Notes: generated by a model from the letters alone, not told the origin. DNA of 64,000 nucleotides from Bacillus sp. Marseille-P3661 (GCF_900240995.1 NZ_LT965953.1:1747018-1811017); one strand, 5' to 3'. Counted from the stretch's first letter, positions 16,800 to 26,370 are shown. Translations and numbers: made by a program.

Positions 16800-17309
16800 T
16801 TAACAATTATTATTAATTAATTGTGGCAGTTCCAATACCTCTGCTACGGTAATCAACAAACCCGTACCTATAAAGTGTGCGGCCGTTTCTTTTGCATTTG
16901 GTATTCCTACTTTTTCAAACTTCGAGCTTAAAGAGTCATACATAGTTAAAAATAGGTTTTGAACATGTTGGCGAATTCCTGGTTCTGCAATTGCATGTGC
17001 TTGCATAACCATCAAAACCTCGTCGCGATGTGTTCGCATGATTTGTTCAAATCCACGTCCCATTGTTTCAATTAATTGATCGGCTGGTGCCTGTATTTCT
17101 GCAAAAGTATCATAAATTCTTCCGAACGCACGGTCAATCACTGTCTTGAATAATTCTTCCTTATTCTCAAAAAAGTGAAACACATAGGGCTGTGTCACCC
17201 CTGCTGCTTTGGCAACCATTTTGGTCGTTGCCTTGTAATATCCATTTTCAGCGAATACGGCTACAGCATTTTCAATAATGACTTCCTTTTTATCTTCTGC
17301 AATTGCCAT
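16800..17309 (-). CDS. TetR/AcrR-family transcriptional regulator
   Basis: The N-terminus has a canonical TetR helix-turn-helix: ENAVAVFAENGYYKATTKMVAKAAGVTQPYVFHFFENKEELF. The remaining ~120 residues form the ligand-binding helical domain (HRDEVLMVMQAHAIAEPGIRQHV). The ATG at 17309 is preferred over that at 17318 because CAAGGA is correctly spaced only for the former. A palindrome (17335-17352) sits just upstream of the gene and two related ones precede the downstream membrane-protein gene, so it probably represses both. The ligand is unknown. Confidence 0.92.
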   Translation of the reverse strand: MAIAEDKKEVIIENAVAVFAENGYYKATTKMVAKAAGVTQPYVFHFFENKEELFKTVIDRAFGRIYDTFAEIQAPADQLIETMGRGFEQIMRTHRDEVLMVMQAHAIAEPGIRQHVQNLFLTMYDSLSSKFEKVGIPNAKETAAHFIGTGLLITVAEVLELPQLINNNC

Positions 17310-17334
17310 TAAGATCATCCTTGCACACTTATTT

Positions 17335-17352
17335 ATTTATTGATCGATAAAT
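17335..17352. promoter_or_regulatory. TetR-type operator, copy 3 (autoregulatory)
   Basis: ATTTATTGATCGATAAAT, nearly identical to copy 1 and embedded in a longer TTTATTTATTGATCGATAAA palindrome. It lies 25 bases upstream of the tetR start, as expected for autorepression. Confidence 0.75.
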
Positions 17353-17454
17353 AAATAATAGTCGAACTATTTTACGTTGTCAATATTTTACTAAAAAACT
17401 TTTGGGGTAAACATGGGGACATGTTAAGATGGTTCGCGCTTAAAAGTGGGAACC

Positions 17455-17575
17455 ACAAGGACAGGCTTACTGGCCCTGTGGTTTAGTTTGCATAATAATT
17501 CTATAGTAATCTGATATATCTAACAAAAGTTCAATTAACCATGCCACTATAACGTGGTCGATGTACCTGTCCCCT
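17455..17575. repeat. Dispersed intergenic repeat (copy 2)
   Basis: GGACAGGCTTACTGGCC, TTTAGTTTGCATAATAATT and CGTGGTCGATGTACCTGTCC occur in the same order as in the copy at 15455-15595. The end runs into the last codons of the acyl-CoA-dehydrogenase-like gene at 17547. Confidence 0.6.
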
Positions 17576-18779
17576 TGGACCATTGATTTAAGGGAATACC
17601 AACAAGCCTTTTCCCAATTATTTCTCTCGCCAAATTATTTGAAGGTCCCATAACTATACCAGCTCGTGCATCACGATATAATCTTTCAAGTGTACCTTTT
17701 TTATATGCATAACCACCGGCGACATCCATTGCAATTTGTGCTACTAGGTTAGCAACCTCTGAGGCATGTACCTTAAACTCCAATAACTGATTGGATAATT
17801 CCTCAGATACTATTTGATGATTTTCAAACTGTTTTTGATCCAGTTGACTTGCAAGCTCCCTTCGCCAAGCCTGCAAGCTATCTACTGCAATTTTTGCTTG
17901 AGCAAGCTGGGCTCGAATCACTTGATAATCAGTTAGGCTCTTATTGACGTCTTGGTGAAATTTCCTTGTTGCATATGCAACCACTTCATCTAGAATTCCT
18001 TTTGCTGTACCGGCCCAAGCTGACCCTAAGCCAATAAGGTAGCCGGTGCCATTTTGAACGATATATTTACCTTCCCCCTCCTCTCCTATCCGGTCTTTCT
18101 CATGAACAAACACATTGTTGAATTTTAGAGGCGAACTATGATTTCCCTTTACACCAAGTGCATCCCATTCCCCTGGCTCTATTCCTTCCTGATGACCATT
18201 AATAATAAAATAACTTAAGTCTTCCGGTTTTTGAGCATTAGGTGATTTTGTCTGTACAACGTAGAAATCAGCGTGCCCACTACTCGTCGTAAAAGACTTC
18301 TCGGCATTGAGTAGATAACCGTCACCACTACGCTCTGCTTCGCTAAAATTATACCAATAATGACCACCTGTTGCACTTTCACTTGTAGACGTTGTGCCAA
18401 TCCTTCCTGTCCTTCCTGGCTTTAGCCATCTATTCCATTGGTCCTCATTTCCGTGGTTGAAGATAATTCGTGTAGCTTCTACATGCATCGTATAAACAAG
18501 TGCAGTAGATGGACAACCACGCCCTATTTCTTCAACAATCGTTGAAAAAGCCGTATACACATCTCTTACTCCGGGTCCGCCTAAGCTTTTAGGTAAAAGA
18601 ATATTATTAAAACCTGCAGCAGCTAAAGCTGCTAAATTTTCTTTCGGAAATTCATGATGACGGTCCAATTTGTCTGCATTAGGACGAATGATTTGATCTA
18701 CGAGTTGCTGAATTTGTTCCTGGATTATTTCAATTGAAGTAGAATGATTGATTTCATTACTTACATATAACTTCGACAT
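17547..18779 (-). CDS. Acyl-CoA dehydrogenase-like flavoprotein (SfnB/DszC type)
   Basis: A 410-residue member of the acyl-CoA dehydrogenase fold: helical N-terminal domain, central beta domain (SESATGGHYWYNFSEAERSGDGYLLNAEKSFTTSSGHADFYVV) and C-terminal helical bundle (GGYAYKKGTLERLYRDARAGIVMGPSNNLAREIIG). Its neighbours are a DszA/NtaA-type monooxygenase and a second enzyme of the same fold. That setting is typical of reduced-flavin-dependent monooxygenases that attack organosulfur or N-containing compounds, not of beta-oxidation. It starts one base after the stop of the monooxygenase gene, so the genes are co-transcribed. The substrate is not known. Confidence 0.85.
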   Translation of the reverse strand: MSKLYVSNEINHSTSIEIIQEQIQQLVDQIIRPNADKLDRHHEFPKENLAALAAAGFNNILLPKSLGGPGVRDVYTAFSTIVEEIGRGCPSTALVYTMHVEATRIIFNHGNEDQWNRWLKPGRTGRIGTTSTSESATGGHYWYNFSEAERSGDGYLLNAEKSFTTSSGHADFYVVQTKSPNAQKPEDLSYFIINGHQEGIEPGEWDALGVKGNHSSPLKFNNVFVHEKDRIGEEGEGKYIVQNGTGYLIGLGSAWAGTAKGILDEVVAYATRKFHQDVNKSLTDYQVIRAQLAQAKIAVDSLQAWRRELASQLDQKQFENHQIVSEELSNQLLEFKVHASEVANLVAQIAMDVAGGYAYKKGTLERLYRDARAGIVMGPSNNLAREIIGKRLVGIPLNQWSKGTGTSTTL

Positions 18780-18780
18780 A

Positions 18781-20166
18781 TTACTCCCCTCCCACTATAG
18801 ATAGTCCTTTTGAATAGGATTTAGCTGGATGGGTTTCTGGTAACTGATTACAACCTGTCAAATTCCCACGCAAAGTAGTGCTTGTATACTCTCTTTGGAC
18901 TACCCCTCTATCTTGTAAAACCGGAATGACATATTCAACAAATTCCTTGAATGTACCAGGTGTTATCGCATAAGCAATGTTAAAGCCATCAACGCCTGCC
19001 TCCGAGACCCATTCTTCCATGATGTCAGCGATACGGTCAGGCGTACCAACTGCAACTGGCCCAATCCCGCCAATACCTACAAATTCAGCAACTTCCTTCA
19101 CCGTCCATTTTTTATTCGGGTCGATCTTCGTAAATGTTTCAATCGCTGATTTGACCGCGTCATTTTCCACATATTGAAGTTCGTGGTCTGGATCATATCC
19201 AGAAAGATCAATTCCAGTCCAGCCACCAAATAAAGCTAATGCACCTTCATAACTAGATAACTGTTTGTATTCCGCATATTTTTGCTCTGCTTCCTCCTGC
19301 GTTTTCCCAACAATAGGTGTAAATAAGCTAAACACTTTAATTTCCTCTGGATTTCTTCCAACTTCAATGACTTTAGCTCGAAGCTTATCTACATAGTTTT
19401 TCGCTATGAATTTAGTTGGTGTACTAATAAAGACACATTCTGCATTCTTTGCCGCATATTCCTGACCGCGTGAGGAAGAGCCTGCTTGGAAAATGACAGG
19501 TGTCCGTTGAGGTGATGGTTCACACAAATGCGCCCCCGGAACTTTGAAATATTTCCCTTCGTGATTAATATCATGCACCTTGCCCGGGTCTGCGAATACC
19601 TTACTCTCTACATCTCTCACAACCGCATCATCTTCCCAACTGCCTTCCCAAAGCTTATAGCACACCTCAAGATATTCTTCTGCGATTTCATATCGCTCAT
19701 TATGGCTAGTTTGACGATCTAATCCAAGATTGACTGCGGCACTATTTAAATATGAAGTTACTATATTCCACCCGATCCGGCCCTTTGTTAAATGATCTAA
19801 TGTTGACATGCGTCGTGCGAAAATATACGGATGTTCATAGCTCGTTGAGGCCGTTACCCCAAAGCCTAAATGTTTCGTAACCTGTGCCATTAATGGGACA
19901 ACAAACATCGGATCGTTAAGCGGAACTTGTGCTGCCTGTCTTACTGCAGCATCCCTAGAGCCTTGATAAACATCGTACGTGCCCAATACGTCTGCAATAA
20001 AAACCGCATCAAAGCGTCCCTTTTCTAAAATTTTCGCAAGCTCAACCCAGTACTCACTATCTTTATATCGATGGGATTGATCCTCAGGATGTTTCCATAA
20101 TCCAGGCGATTGGTGTCCTGCACAATTCATATCAAAAGCATTTAAATAAATACGTTTTTTCGTCAT
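18781..20166 (-). CDS. DszA/NtaA/SnaA-family FMNH2-dependent monooxygenase
   Basis: A 461-residue bacterial-luciferase-like (LLM) protein of normal length for the NtaA/SnaA/DszA subgroup. It starts KKRIYLNAFDMNCAGHQSPGLWKHPEDQ, with AVFIADVLGTYDVYQGS, GRIGWNIVTSY and QAGSSSRGQEYAAKNAECVF, all characteristic of the subgroup. It should use FMNH2 supplied by a flavin reductase; no reductase gene is adjacent. With acyl-CoA-dehydrogenase-like genes on both sides and an ABC importer downstream in the numbering (upstream in transcription), a role in cleaving an imported organosulfur or related xenobiotic is likely. Confidence 0.9.
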   Translation of the reverse strand: MTKKRIYLNAFDMNCAGHQSPGLWKHPEDQSHRYKDSEYWVELAKILEKGRFDAVFIADVLGTYDVYQGSRDAAVRQAAQVPLNDPMFVVPLMAQVTKHLGFGVTASTSYEHPYIFARRMSTLDHLTKGRIGWNIVTSYLNSAAVNLGLDRQTSHNERYEIAEEYLEVCYKLWEGSWEDDAVVRDVESKVFADPGKVHDINHEGKYFKVPGAHLCEPSPQRTPVIFQAGSSSRGQEYAAKNAECVFISTPTKFIAKNYVDKLRAKVIEVGRNPEEIKVFSLFTPIVGKTQEEAEQKYAEYKQLSSYEGALALFGGWTGIDLSGYDPDHELQYVENDAVKSAIETFTKIDPNKKWTVKEVAEFVGIGGIGPVAVGTPDRIADIMEEWVSEAGVDGFNIAYAITPGTFKEFVEYVIPVLQDRGVVQREYTSTTLRGNLTGCNQLPETHPAKSYSKGLSIVGGE

Positions 20167-20190
20167 GTTAATGACCTCCTAAATTTTTTC

Positions 20191-21375
20191 TTATGAATAA
20201 GCACCAGGTGCTGGATATTCATCATTTAAGTACCAATTCCCGATATTTTTTCGCTTGTATTCTAATGGGTTGTGTAAGGTGTGTGTGCGGATATTCCTCC
20301 AATAACGATCAAACCCATACTCACCCGCTGCGGACCTTGCGCCCATCACCTCAAAGATTCCACTTGTAATCTCTAAACCTACCGTGCTTGCAAACGCATT
20401 GGCAGAACCAGTATGGAGTACAACCTCTCCACGCTCTTCCTTAGTTAAATCGTGCCCTCTTTCCCAAGCGCCATCGACTTTATTCCCCGCCTTATCTACT
20501 AAACTAATCGCAGCTTGTAGTTGAATCCAAAAATCGCCATATCTTCTTAATATATAAGGGTCTGCTGTTGCTTTAGAAACTCCAGACGCTTTCCAAGCTC
20601 TAGTCTTCTCTTTTGTGTAGGATTTTGCATCCGCAAGAGCTCCTTCGGCAATTCCAACAAATACATTAGCTAAAATAATTTGCGATAGCACCGCATCCAA
20701 CGTTGCAAAGACTGAGGAATCAGAATATGTTCGATCTAGGATTTCGTCTGGATAAACAATAGCATTTTCGAATGTAACTGTTCCGCTATCTGTTTGTCTT
20801 TGACCGATTCCATCCCAGTCATCATGAACATTGACGCCTGCTCGGGTGATTGGAATCGCTGCCGCTCCTATTTCTTGACCGTCAGCCTCCCAAACCCAGG
20901 ATAGTAAGAGTCGATCCGCGTCCTGTGAACCTGTACTAAACGTCTTCGTTCCGTTTAAAATTATGCTGTCTCCATCCTTTTTTCCGATTAAACGCTTATC
21001 CAGTGGATTAAAACAATTTCCCCAAAACCAATTTCCACGTGCGGATTCACGATAAAAAAATTCTTTTTGTTCTAATGAGCAGCATAAGTGTGGCGTCACC
21101 AGCTGTAGGAAATGATAGCCATATAAATGCGCGACAGAGGCGTCCGTTTTAGCAATTTCACGAACAACTTGCAGGACCGTGGACCAGGTTTGCCCCTCTC
21201 CTCCATATTTTTTTGGAATCAAAATGTTCAGTAGGCCACTTTCCCTTATGGCATCCTTTTGTATTTTAGCCGTGCCACCAGCCTTGTCGCGCTCTGCTGC
21301 ATCAACAGAAAACTGTTTCGCCAAGGCCACTGCCTTTTTTAAAAAATCTGTACTCGTTAGCGTTGACATGGTCAT
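20191..21375 (-). CDS. DszC/SfnC-like flavin-dependent monooxygenase (acyl-CoA dehydrogenase fold)
   Basis: A 394-residue protein with the features of the DszC-like branch: KYGGEGQTWSTVLQVVREIAKTDASVAHLYGYHF, RGNWFWGNCFNPLD, LNGTKTFSTGSQDADRL and the C-terminal FEVMGARSAAGEYGFDRYWRNIRTHTLHNPLEYK. The last His-x-Leu-His region and GARS are typical of DszC and not of fatty-acid enzymes. It lies 25 bases before the DszA-type gene. Together they could carry out successive S- or C-S-oxidations with shared reduced flavin. GGAGGAATAAACG precedes the start. Confidence 0.87.
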   Translation of the reverse strand: MTMSTLTSTDFLKKAVALAKQFSVDAAERDKAGGTAKIQKDAIRESGLLNILIPKKYGGEGQTWSTVLQVVREIAKTDASVAHLYGYHFLQLVTPHLCCSLEQKEFFYRESARGNWFWGNCFNPLDKRLIGKKDGDSIILNGTKTFSTGSQDADRLLLSWVWEADGQEIGAAAIPITRAGVNVHDDWDGIGQRQTDSGTVTFENAIVYPDEILDRTYSDSSVFATLDAVLSQIILANVFVGIAEGALADAKSYTKEKTRAWKASGVSKATADPYILRRYGDFWIQLQAAISLVDKAGNKVDGAWERGHDLTKEERGEVVLHTGSANAFASTVGLEITSGIFEVMGARSAAGEYGFDRYWRNIRTHTLHNPLEYKRKNIGNWYLNDEYPAPGAYS

Positions 21376-21378
21376 CGT

Positions 21379-22455
21379 TTATTCCTCCTTTGTCATACTT
21401 TGTCCCTTTTTAAAAAACATAGGTTGTTTCTCGACTTTAGTTGTTTTTTGTTTCTGCAATGATGAATCAAGTATTAAAATAGATAAAATGGCGATTCCTC
21501 TTGCTACACTTTGCCAATAAAAATTAAGCCCCGCTAAATTCAGTCCATTCGCTAATACCCCGAACAAAAGCACGCCAATTAATGTCCCTGGAATATTGGC
21601 AAACCCTTGTTTTTGAAGGGTACTACCAATAAAAACAGCCCCGATTGCATCAAGTAAATAATAGCGACCGCTCACTGGTGTGAAAGAATTTAAAACAGAA
21701 GACCCAATAATCCCAGCAAAGGCGCATATTACAGCACTTATCACGAATGCATAAATAATATAGCGATTAACAGGCACACCAGATAACAAGGCCGCTTCCT
21801 TCTGCGCCCCAATCGAATAAAGCCTACGTCCAAATACCGATTTTTTTAATAAAAAATGGGTAACAATCGCAACAATGATCACTAGAATAAGTGAAAATTT
21901 AAAATCAATTCGGCTGCCATCTGCAGTTGTTATAACTAAAAAACTGCCTTGGCCTAAATAACGAAAGGTTTCACTTACTCCTGACAGGTAGATGGACTCA
22001 CCGCCTCTGGTTACTATTTTTTCTACACTTTCGATAATAAAGAGTGTTCCAAGCGTAACTAAGAAGGGGGTTACCTTTGTTTTTACAACAAATAATCCGT
22101 TAAAAAGACCAATTAAGACACCTGCGCTCAGGCCTAATAAAATAGCCGGAACTAGACTGAAACCAGATTGCAGTGCCAAAATGGTCATAAGGGCACCAGC
22201 ATCATAGGATACTGCAATCGATAAATCCATTCCCCCGATTGCTATGACAAACGATAAGCCAATTGCTACTAATGCTAAAATAGCTGATTGACTCAAAATA
22301 TTAGCAATGTTTGGGGCCGTAAAAAATGTGGGGGTAATAATTGAAAATAAGACGACCACCCCGACAAAAGCGAGTAAGGTTGCATATCTAGTAAGTGAGA
22401 AATCTTTTTGTGACCGAGTAATCGCTAGACGTTTGTAAACTACTGATTTAGCCAT
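21379..22455 (-). CDS. ABC transporter permease, ribose/AI-2 type (LsrD/RbsC-like)
   Basis: A 358-residue polytopic permease of the BPD_transp_2 family with the hallmark GGMDLSIA near the start and AIGAVFIGSTLQKQGFANIPGTLIGVL near the end. It overlaps the next permease gene by 8 bases. It is closely related to the permease at 39445-40455 (same motifs and boundaries), marking a duplication of the whole importer. Here the downstream genes are the flavoenzyme set, only 3 bases away, so import and oxidation are one transcription unit. Confidence 0.92.
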   Translation of the reverse strand: MAKSVVYKRLAITRSQKDFSLTRYATLLAFVGVVVLFSIITPTFFTAPNIANILSQSAILALVAIGLSFVIAIGGMDLSIAVSYDAGALMTILALQSGFSLVPAILLGLSAGVLIGLFNGLFVVKTKVTPFLVTLGTLFIIESVEKIVTRGGESIYLSGVSETFRYLGQGSFLVITTADGSRIDFKFSLILVIIVAIVTHFLLKKSVFGRRLYSIGAQKEAALLSGVPVNRYIIYAFVISAVICAFAGIIGSSVLNSFTPVSGRYYLLDAIGAVFIGSTLQKQGFANIPGTLIGVLLFGVLANGLNLAGLNFYWQSVARGIAILSILILDSSLQKQKTTKVEKQPMFFKKGQSMTKEE

Positions 22456-23443
22456 TGGACGTTAACCTCCTTTGTTGCTTAGTCGTAATCGTAACGGCAA
22501 ACAGAATAAGTGCACCTTTAATAGCATAGATCCAATAGGTTGGAACCTGGATTAATGTAAAACCGTTCGTTAACATCCCAACAAATATTGCACTTAAGAT
22601 TGCACCGTGAATATTCGGCATAGATAACCTTGAAAAAATAGCACTCATTAAACCAGCCAATAAAACGTCTAGTAGCATTAAATTCCCAATACCTGGTACA
22701 CTACCAGCTAACCGCGATGAAACTAGCAGACTGGCAATACTTGCTAGTACAGCAGCAAGTATATACGTAAACGCAACAACGGCATTTACATTAATTCCTG
22801 CATTGGTTGCAGCACCTGAATTTCCACCTGATGCATAAACCCACTGACCGAGGACAGTTTTATTGAAAACAATATACATACTGATTGCGATAACGCCGAA
22901 AACAATAATCGGAATCGGAATATTCAAAAGCGTTTCATTTGCAATAAACTTTAACGTTGGATTATCAATACTTACCACCGTGTTTTTTGTGAGTAATAAC
23001 TCAACCCCTTGTAATAAATACATCATGGCTAATGTAGCTAATAATGGGATTACTTTAAAATGGACGACAACAATTGCATTGACGATTCCAACAGCCACAC
23101 TACATAAGAGACTTAATCCAACTGCTGTCCAAAAACTAAAACCTGATTGAAGGAGAACAGCAATGACAGCCGTGTTTAATGCTAAATTGTTGGCAATGGA
23201 TAAATCCATTCCACCTCGAATAACATGGTTGCCACCTCCAATAAGAATGGCAGTAATTCCACATGCTGCAACACCTAGAGCACTAGACTGTACAAGAATA
23301 TTGATAATATTTCCATAGGTTAAAAACGTACTTGTACTCAAGGAAAAGAATAATGCTACCAGTATAAAAACAATATACCCACTATATTTCCATAGATTTG
23401 GAAGTGACAGCGTGGACTGTTTAACCGTGGTTGACTGTGCCAA
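22448..23443 (-). CDS. ABC transporter permease, ribose/AI-2 type (LsrC/RbsC-like)
   Basis: A 331-residue second permease of the BPD_transp_2 family, with GGGNHVIRGGMDLSIANN, GNSGAATNAGINV and SRLSMPNIHGAILSAIFVGML. It pairs with the 21379-22455 product to form a heterodimeric channel. It overlaps the ATPase gene by 23 bases. The paralogue at 40457-41437 shares long blocks of sequence, including HVIRGGMDLS.ANN.A.N.A.I.VLL. Confidence 0.92.
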   Translation of the reverse strand: MAQSTTVKQSTLSLPNLWKYSGYIVFILVALFFSLSTSTFLTYGNIINILVQSSALGVAACGITAILIGGGNHVIRGGMDLSIANNLALNTAVIAVLLQSGFSFWTAVGLSLLCSVAVGIVNAIVVVHFKVIPLLATLAMMYLLQGVELLLTKNTVVSIDNPTLKFIANETLLNIPIPIIVFGVIAISMYIVFNKTVLGQWVYASGGNSGAATNAGINVNAVVAFTYILAAVLASIASLLVSSRLAGSVPGIGNLMLLDVLLAGLMSAIFSRLSMPNIHGAILSAIFVGMLTNGFTLIQVPTYWIYAIKGALILFAVTITTKQQRRLTSNG

Positions 23444-24944
23444 CTGTATTCCCTCCCATCATCGATAACATGAGCTGATCTGACGTTAATTTCTCTCCCG
23501 GGATTTCGTCGATAATTTTACCGCGGTACATGACGTATACGGTGTCACTTAATCGTTCGAGCTCTTTAAGATCTTGAGAGATTAGAAGAATACCAGCCCC
23601 TTGCTTTGCAAGTTCGATAATTAACTGGTAAATCTCAGCTTTTGCTCCCACATCAACGGCCGCCGTTGGTTGATTAAGGATAAAAAGTTTAGAGCCACTA
23701 TGTAGCCATTTGGCTAACACTACTTTTTGTTGGTTTCCACCACTTAAAAACTCTATTTCTTCCTCCAGGTTTGGTGTACGGACATCTAATTTCTCAATTA
23801 ACTCCTGTACTTTTGTGCTTTCTTTTTTGGATTGGATGAGACCACTTTTACTAACACTCTTCAAGCTTGCTAGTGTAGTATTTTGTTTGACAGTCATTTT
23901 CTTTATAATCCCGTGATTTCTTCTATCTTCTGGGACATAGCCAATGCCTAATGCTACAGAACGTTCTGGACTTAGACGACTTAGCTCATTCCCCTCAAAC
24001 GTTATCGTTCCTCCAATTACATCTTTACTATCAAATATGGCAGTTCCTACCTCAGCGTAACCAGAGCCCATTAACCCTGTAATCCCAACAATTTCACCTT
24101 TTTTCAATTTGAAACTTACGTCTTGAAAACTATGTTTTTTTGTTAGATTCTTTACCTCTAGTAGGGTTGCACCTGCTTGCCAATCCTTTTCAAACTTCTT
24201 CTCCTCAAGTTGTTTCCCAGTAATGGTGTACACCATATCTTCAATCGTCATATTCGTAGTTGAGGCGGTTTTAACTTTTTTTCCATCTCTAAGTACAGTG
24301 ATCCGATCGCATATCTCTAGAATCTCTCCAAAGTAATGTGAAATATATACAATTGAAATGGAACGTTTTTGTAGCTGACGTATAATCTCAAATAGTTTTT
24401 CTTTTTCTTGTTTTGCTAGTACTGCTGTCGGTTCATCAAAAACTAACACCTTTGGTTGCTGAATGATTGCTCTACATATCTGAATCAATTGTTGTTCACC
24501 CACAGTTAATTCGGAGATGAGACGATTACACGCAATCGAGACATCCACTGTTTCTTTAATAAACTTTTCTGCTTGTTTTTCCATTATTTTACGTTTCATT
24601 ATGCCAAAGGAAGTATACAACTTTTCCTTTCCTAGGAATAATGTTTCCGCTACAGTTAATGTTGGAACAACATACCTTTCCTGATGGATAAAATAGATAC
24701 CTAGTTTCTCCACCTGCTTGGGATTAAGTTTCTTTTGTTTCTGCCCATGAACGAGAATATCTCCAGCATCATGGCTATAAATCCCTGCAAGCACCTTCAT
24801 TAACGTCGATTTCCCGGCACCGTTTTCACCTAACAAACCATGAATTTCTCCTTCTATTAATTGAAAACTCACTTGTTCCAATGCCTTAACCCCCGGAAAA
24901 ACTTTATCAATTCCGACCATTTCTAGAACAATTGAATCCGACAT
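23421..24944 (-). CDS. ABC transporter ATPase with two nucleotide-binding domains (RbsA/LsrA-like)
   Basis: About 507 residues, with two ABC domains. The first has Walker A GENGAGKST, signature LTVGEQQ and Walker B VLVFDEPT. The second has a degenerate Walker A (GITGLMGSGYAE) and LSGGNQQKV with NQPTAAVD. One intact and one altered site is normal for this family. The frame also has a GTG nine bases earlier; the ATG at 24944 fits GAGGCGGT better. It energises the two permeases downstream. The paralogue is at 41412-42938. Confidence 0.93.
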   Translation of the reverse strand: MSDSIVLEMVGIDKVFPGVKALEQVSFQLIEGEIHGLLGENGAGKSTLMKVLAGIYSHDAGDILVHGQKQKKLNPKQVEKLGIYFIHQERYVVPTLTVAETLFLGKEKLYTSFGIMKRKIMEKQAEKFIKETVDVSIACNRLISELTVGEQQLIQICRAIIQQPKVLVFDEPTAVLAKQEKEKLFEIIRQLQKRSISIVYISHYFGEILEICDRITVLRDGKKVKTASTTNMTIEDMVYTITGKQLEEKKFEKDWQAGATLLEVKNLTKKHSFQDVSFKLKKGEIVGITGLMGSGYAEVGTAIFDSKDVIGGTITFEGNELSRLSPERSVALGIGYVPEDRRNHGIIKKMTVKQNTTLASLKSVSKSGLIQSKKESTKVQELIEKLDVRTPNLEEEIEFLSGGNQQKVVLAKWLHSGSKLFILNQPTAAVDVGAKAEIYQLIIELAKQGAGILLISQDLKELERLSDTVYVMYRGKIIDEIPGEKLTSDQLMLSMMGGNTVGTVNHG

Positions 24945-24961
24945 TCCTCTCACCGCCTCTT

Positions 24962-26035
24962 CTATTCCTTAATCTCAGCTAAGTATTCTTCAGCATTGTC
25001 TTTTGTAATTAATTCGGTTTCGATATAAACGGACTTTGGTACATCCAAACCTGCTAAATAGCGTGCTACAGTATCAACTGCCGCTTGCCCTATTTTGTAT
25101 GGCTTTTGTGCCACATCAGCTGTCAGTGAGCTATTTGGATCGGCAACAAGCTCTATTGCTGCAGGTTCAGCATCGACACCATATACATTAATTTCAGATC
25201 GACCAGCTGCATCAATCGCTTGTGCAGCACCAATACTTGGTAAATCCCATGCAGCCCAAACAGCGTCAATATCGCCTTTGTTTGGATATTTTACTAATAA
25301 GTCTTGAATTTTCTTTCTTGCATCCTCGACTGTTCCTGGTATGATATCCTGTAACTCAGGTTCAATAAATTTAATGCCTGGATAATCTTGGGCAACGTAC
25401 TTCATCATGTCATAGCGAATTTCACATACACGCACCCCACTAAAACCATTAAAGACAACAATGGTTCCTTCCCCACCAATATCTTCAAACATTTTTCTAG
25501 CTAGTGACTCTCCAATGTAATAGTTGTCAGATAAGTGGTTCGTAATACTGTATGGACTAGGATGATCAATCGTAAAAATTGGGATCCCGGCATCATGTAC
25601 TTTTTTCATCACTGGCTCATACACTGCGGTATCACCCAGCTCCTTAATAATCGCATCCGGTTTTTGAGTGAGTAAGTTTTCAATGTCAGCTATATGTTTT
25701 TGGTCATTTCTCTCTCCATCAACTGGGATTGGATTTCCACCCAATTCTTTAATGCGGTCAATTTGCCCTTGATATGCTTGACGATCAAAGTTATGTGTTG
25801 TTCCAATGACAGCCACTCCGATATTCTTTCCTTCTAATGACGGTACTGGCTGCCCATCTGCCACACCTGTAAACTCGGTTGAAATAGTTTCCACATCTAT
25901 GTGTTCATCATTTGTTTTTGGTGGTGCATCTGTGTCTGCTGTACCATCACCACCACCAAGTTGGACATTACATGCTGAAACTAGTAGTAAAAGTAAAGTA
26001 AAAATAATACCCTTAAGCCAATTGTTTATTCTCAT
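24962..26035 (-). CDS. Substrate-binding lipoprotein of the ribose/AI-2-type importer
   Basis: A 357-residue lipoprotein with a lipobox ending at Cys22 (LLLVSAC), an acidic linker (GGGDGTADTDAPPK) and a periplasmic-binding-protein type 1 (sugar) domain beginning GKNIGVAVIGTTHNFDRQAYQGQ. It is the first gene of the importer-flavoenzyme operon. Against its paralogue at 43035-44147 large blocks match: GERNDQKH, TQKPDAIIK, DNY.GE.LARK.FED.GGEG and EPELQD.IPGT. The ligand may therefore resemble that of the sugar system, or the specificity may have shifted to a sulfur-containing compound. Confidence 0.92.
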   Translation of the reverse strand: MRINNWLKGIIFTLLLLLVSACNVQLGGGDGTADTDAPPKTNDEHIDVETISTEFTGVADGQPVPSLEGKNIGVAVIGTTHNFDRQAYQGQIDRIKELGGNPIPVDGERNDQKHIADIENLLTQKPDAIIKELGDTAVYEPVMKKVHDAGIPIFTIDHPSPYSITNHLSDNYYIGESLARKMFEDIGGEGTIVVFNGFSGVRVCEIRYDMMKYVAQDYPGIKFIEPELQDIIPGTVEDARKKIQDLLVKYPNKGDIDAVWAAWDLPSIGAAQAIDAAGRSEINVYGVDAEPAAIELVADPNSSLTADVAQKPYKIGQAAVDTVARYLAGLDVPKSVYIETELITKDNAEEYLAEIKE

Positions 26036-26235
26036 AAAAAACCCTCCAAATTTAGTATGTTATTTGCTGAACCACTGAGTGAATAAGAAATGTATGTGTT
26101 TCAAAATCAGTTTTATAGTTTCCTCATTCCGGCCACCCCCTTCAAATTTTTTTGCATTTCATATCTATCAAAAATAACTATAAAAAGTGAGAATCCTTTG
26201 GAAATATACTAACTGGTCTATGATGGACATTAATT

Positions 26236-26370
26236 AGAAAAGCGCAACGCCTTGATCAGCTATGTCAGGCAAGCCCCCGGCTAAAACCTCACTTTCTTTG
26301 GCAACAGCGTGATATGCACATCCATGCGTCTTTGACTCCGAGGGCTAGACACTGAAGCTGGAAAAGTACG
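26236..26370. repeat. Bacillaceae-type dispersed intergenic repeat
   Basis: The stretch beginning AGAAAAGCGCAACGCCTTGA and containing GGCAAGCCCCCGG and CCGAGGGCTAGACACTGAAG resembles a repeat I have seen scattered through Bacillaceae genomes. No open frame is visible. It occupies the gap between the yezD terminator and the binding-protein gene; the remaining ~200 bases of the gap (26036-26235) should contain the operon promoter, which I cannot place with confidence. Confidence 0.45.

Noticed and set aside
17547-18779. Beta-oxidation acyl-CoA dehydrogenase
   Set aside because: Context with DszA- and DszC-like enzymes points to flavin-dependent monooxygenation, not fatty-acid oxidation.
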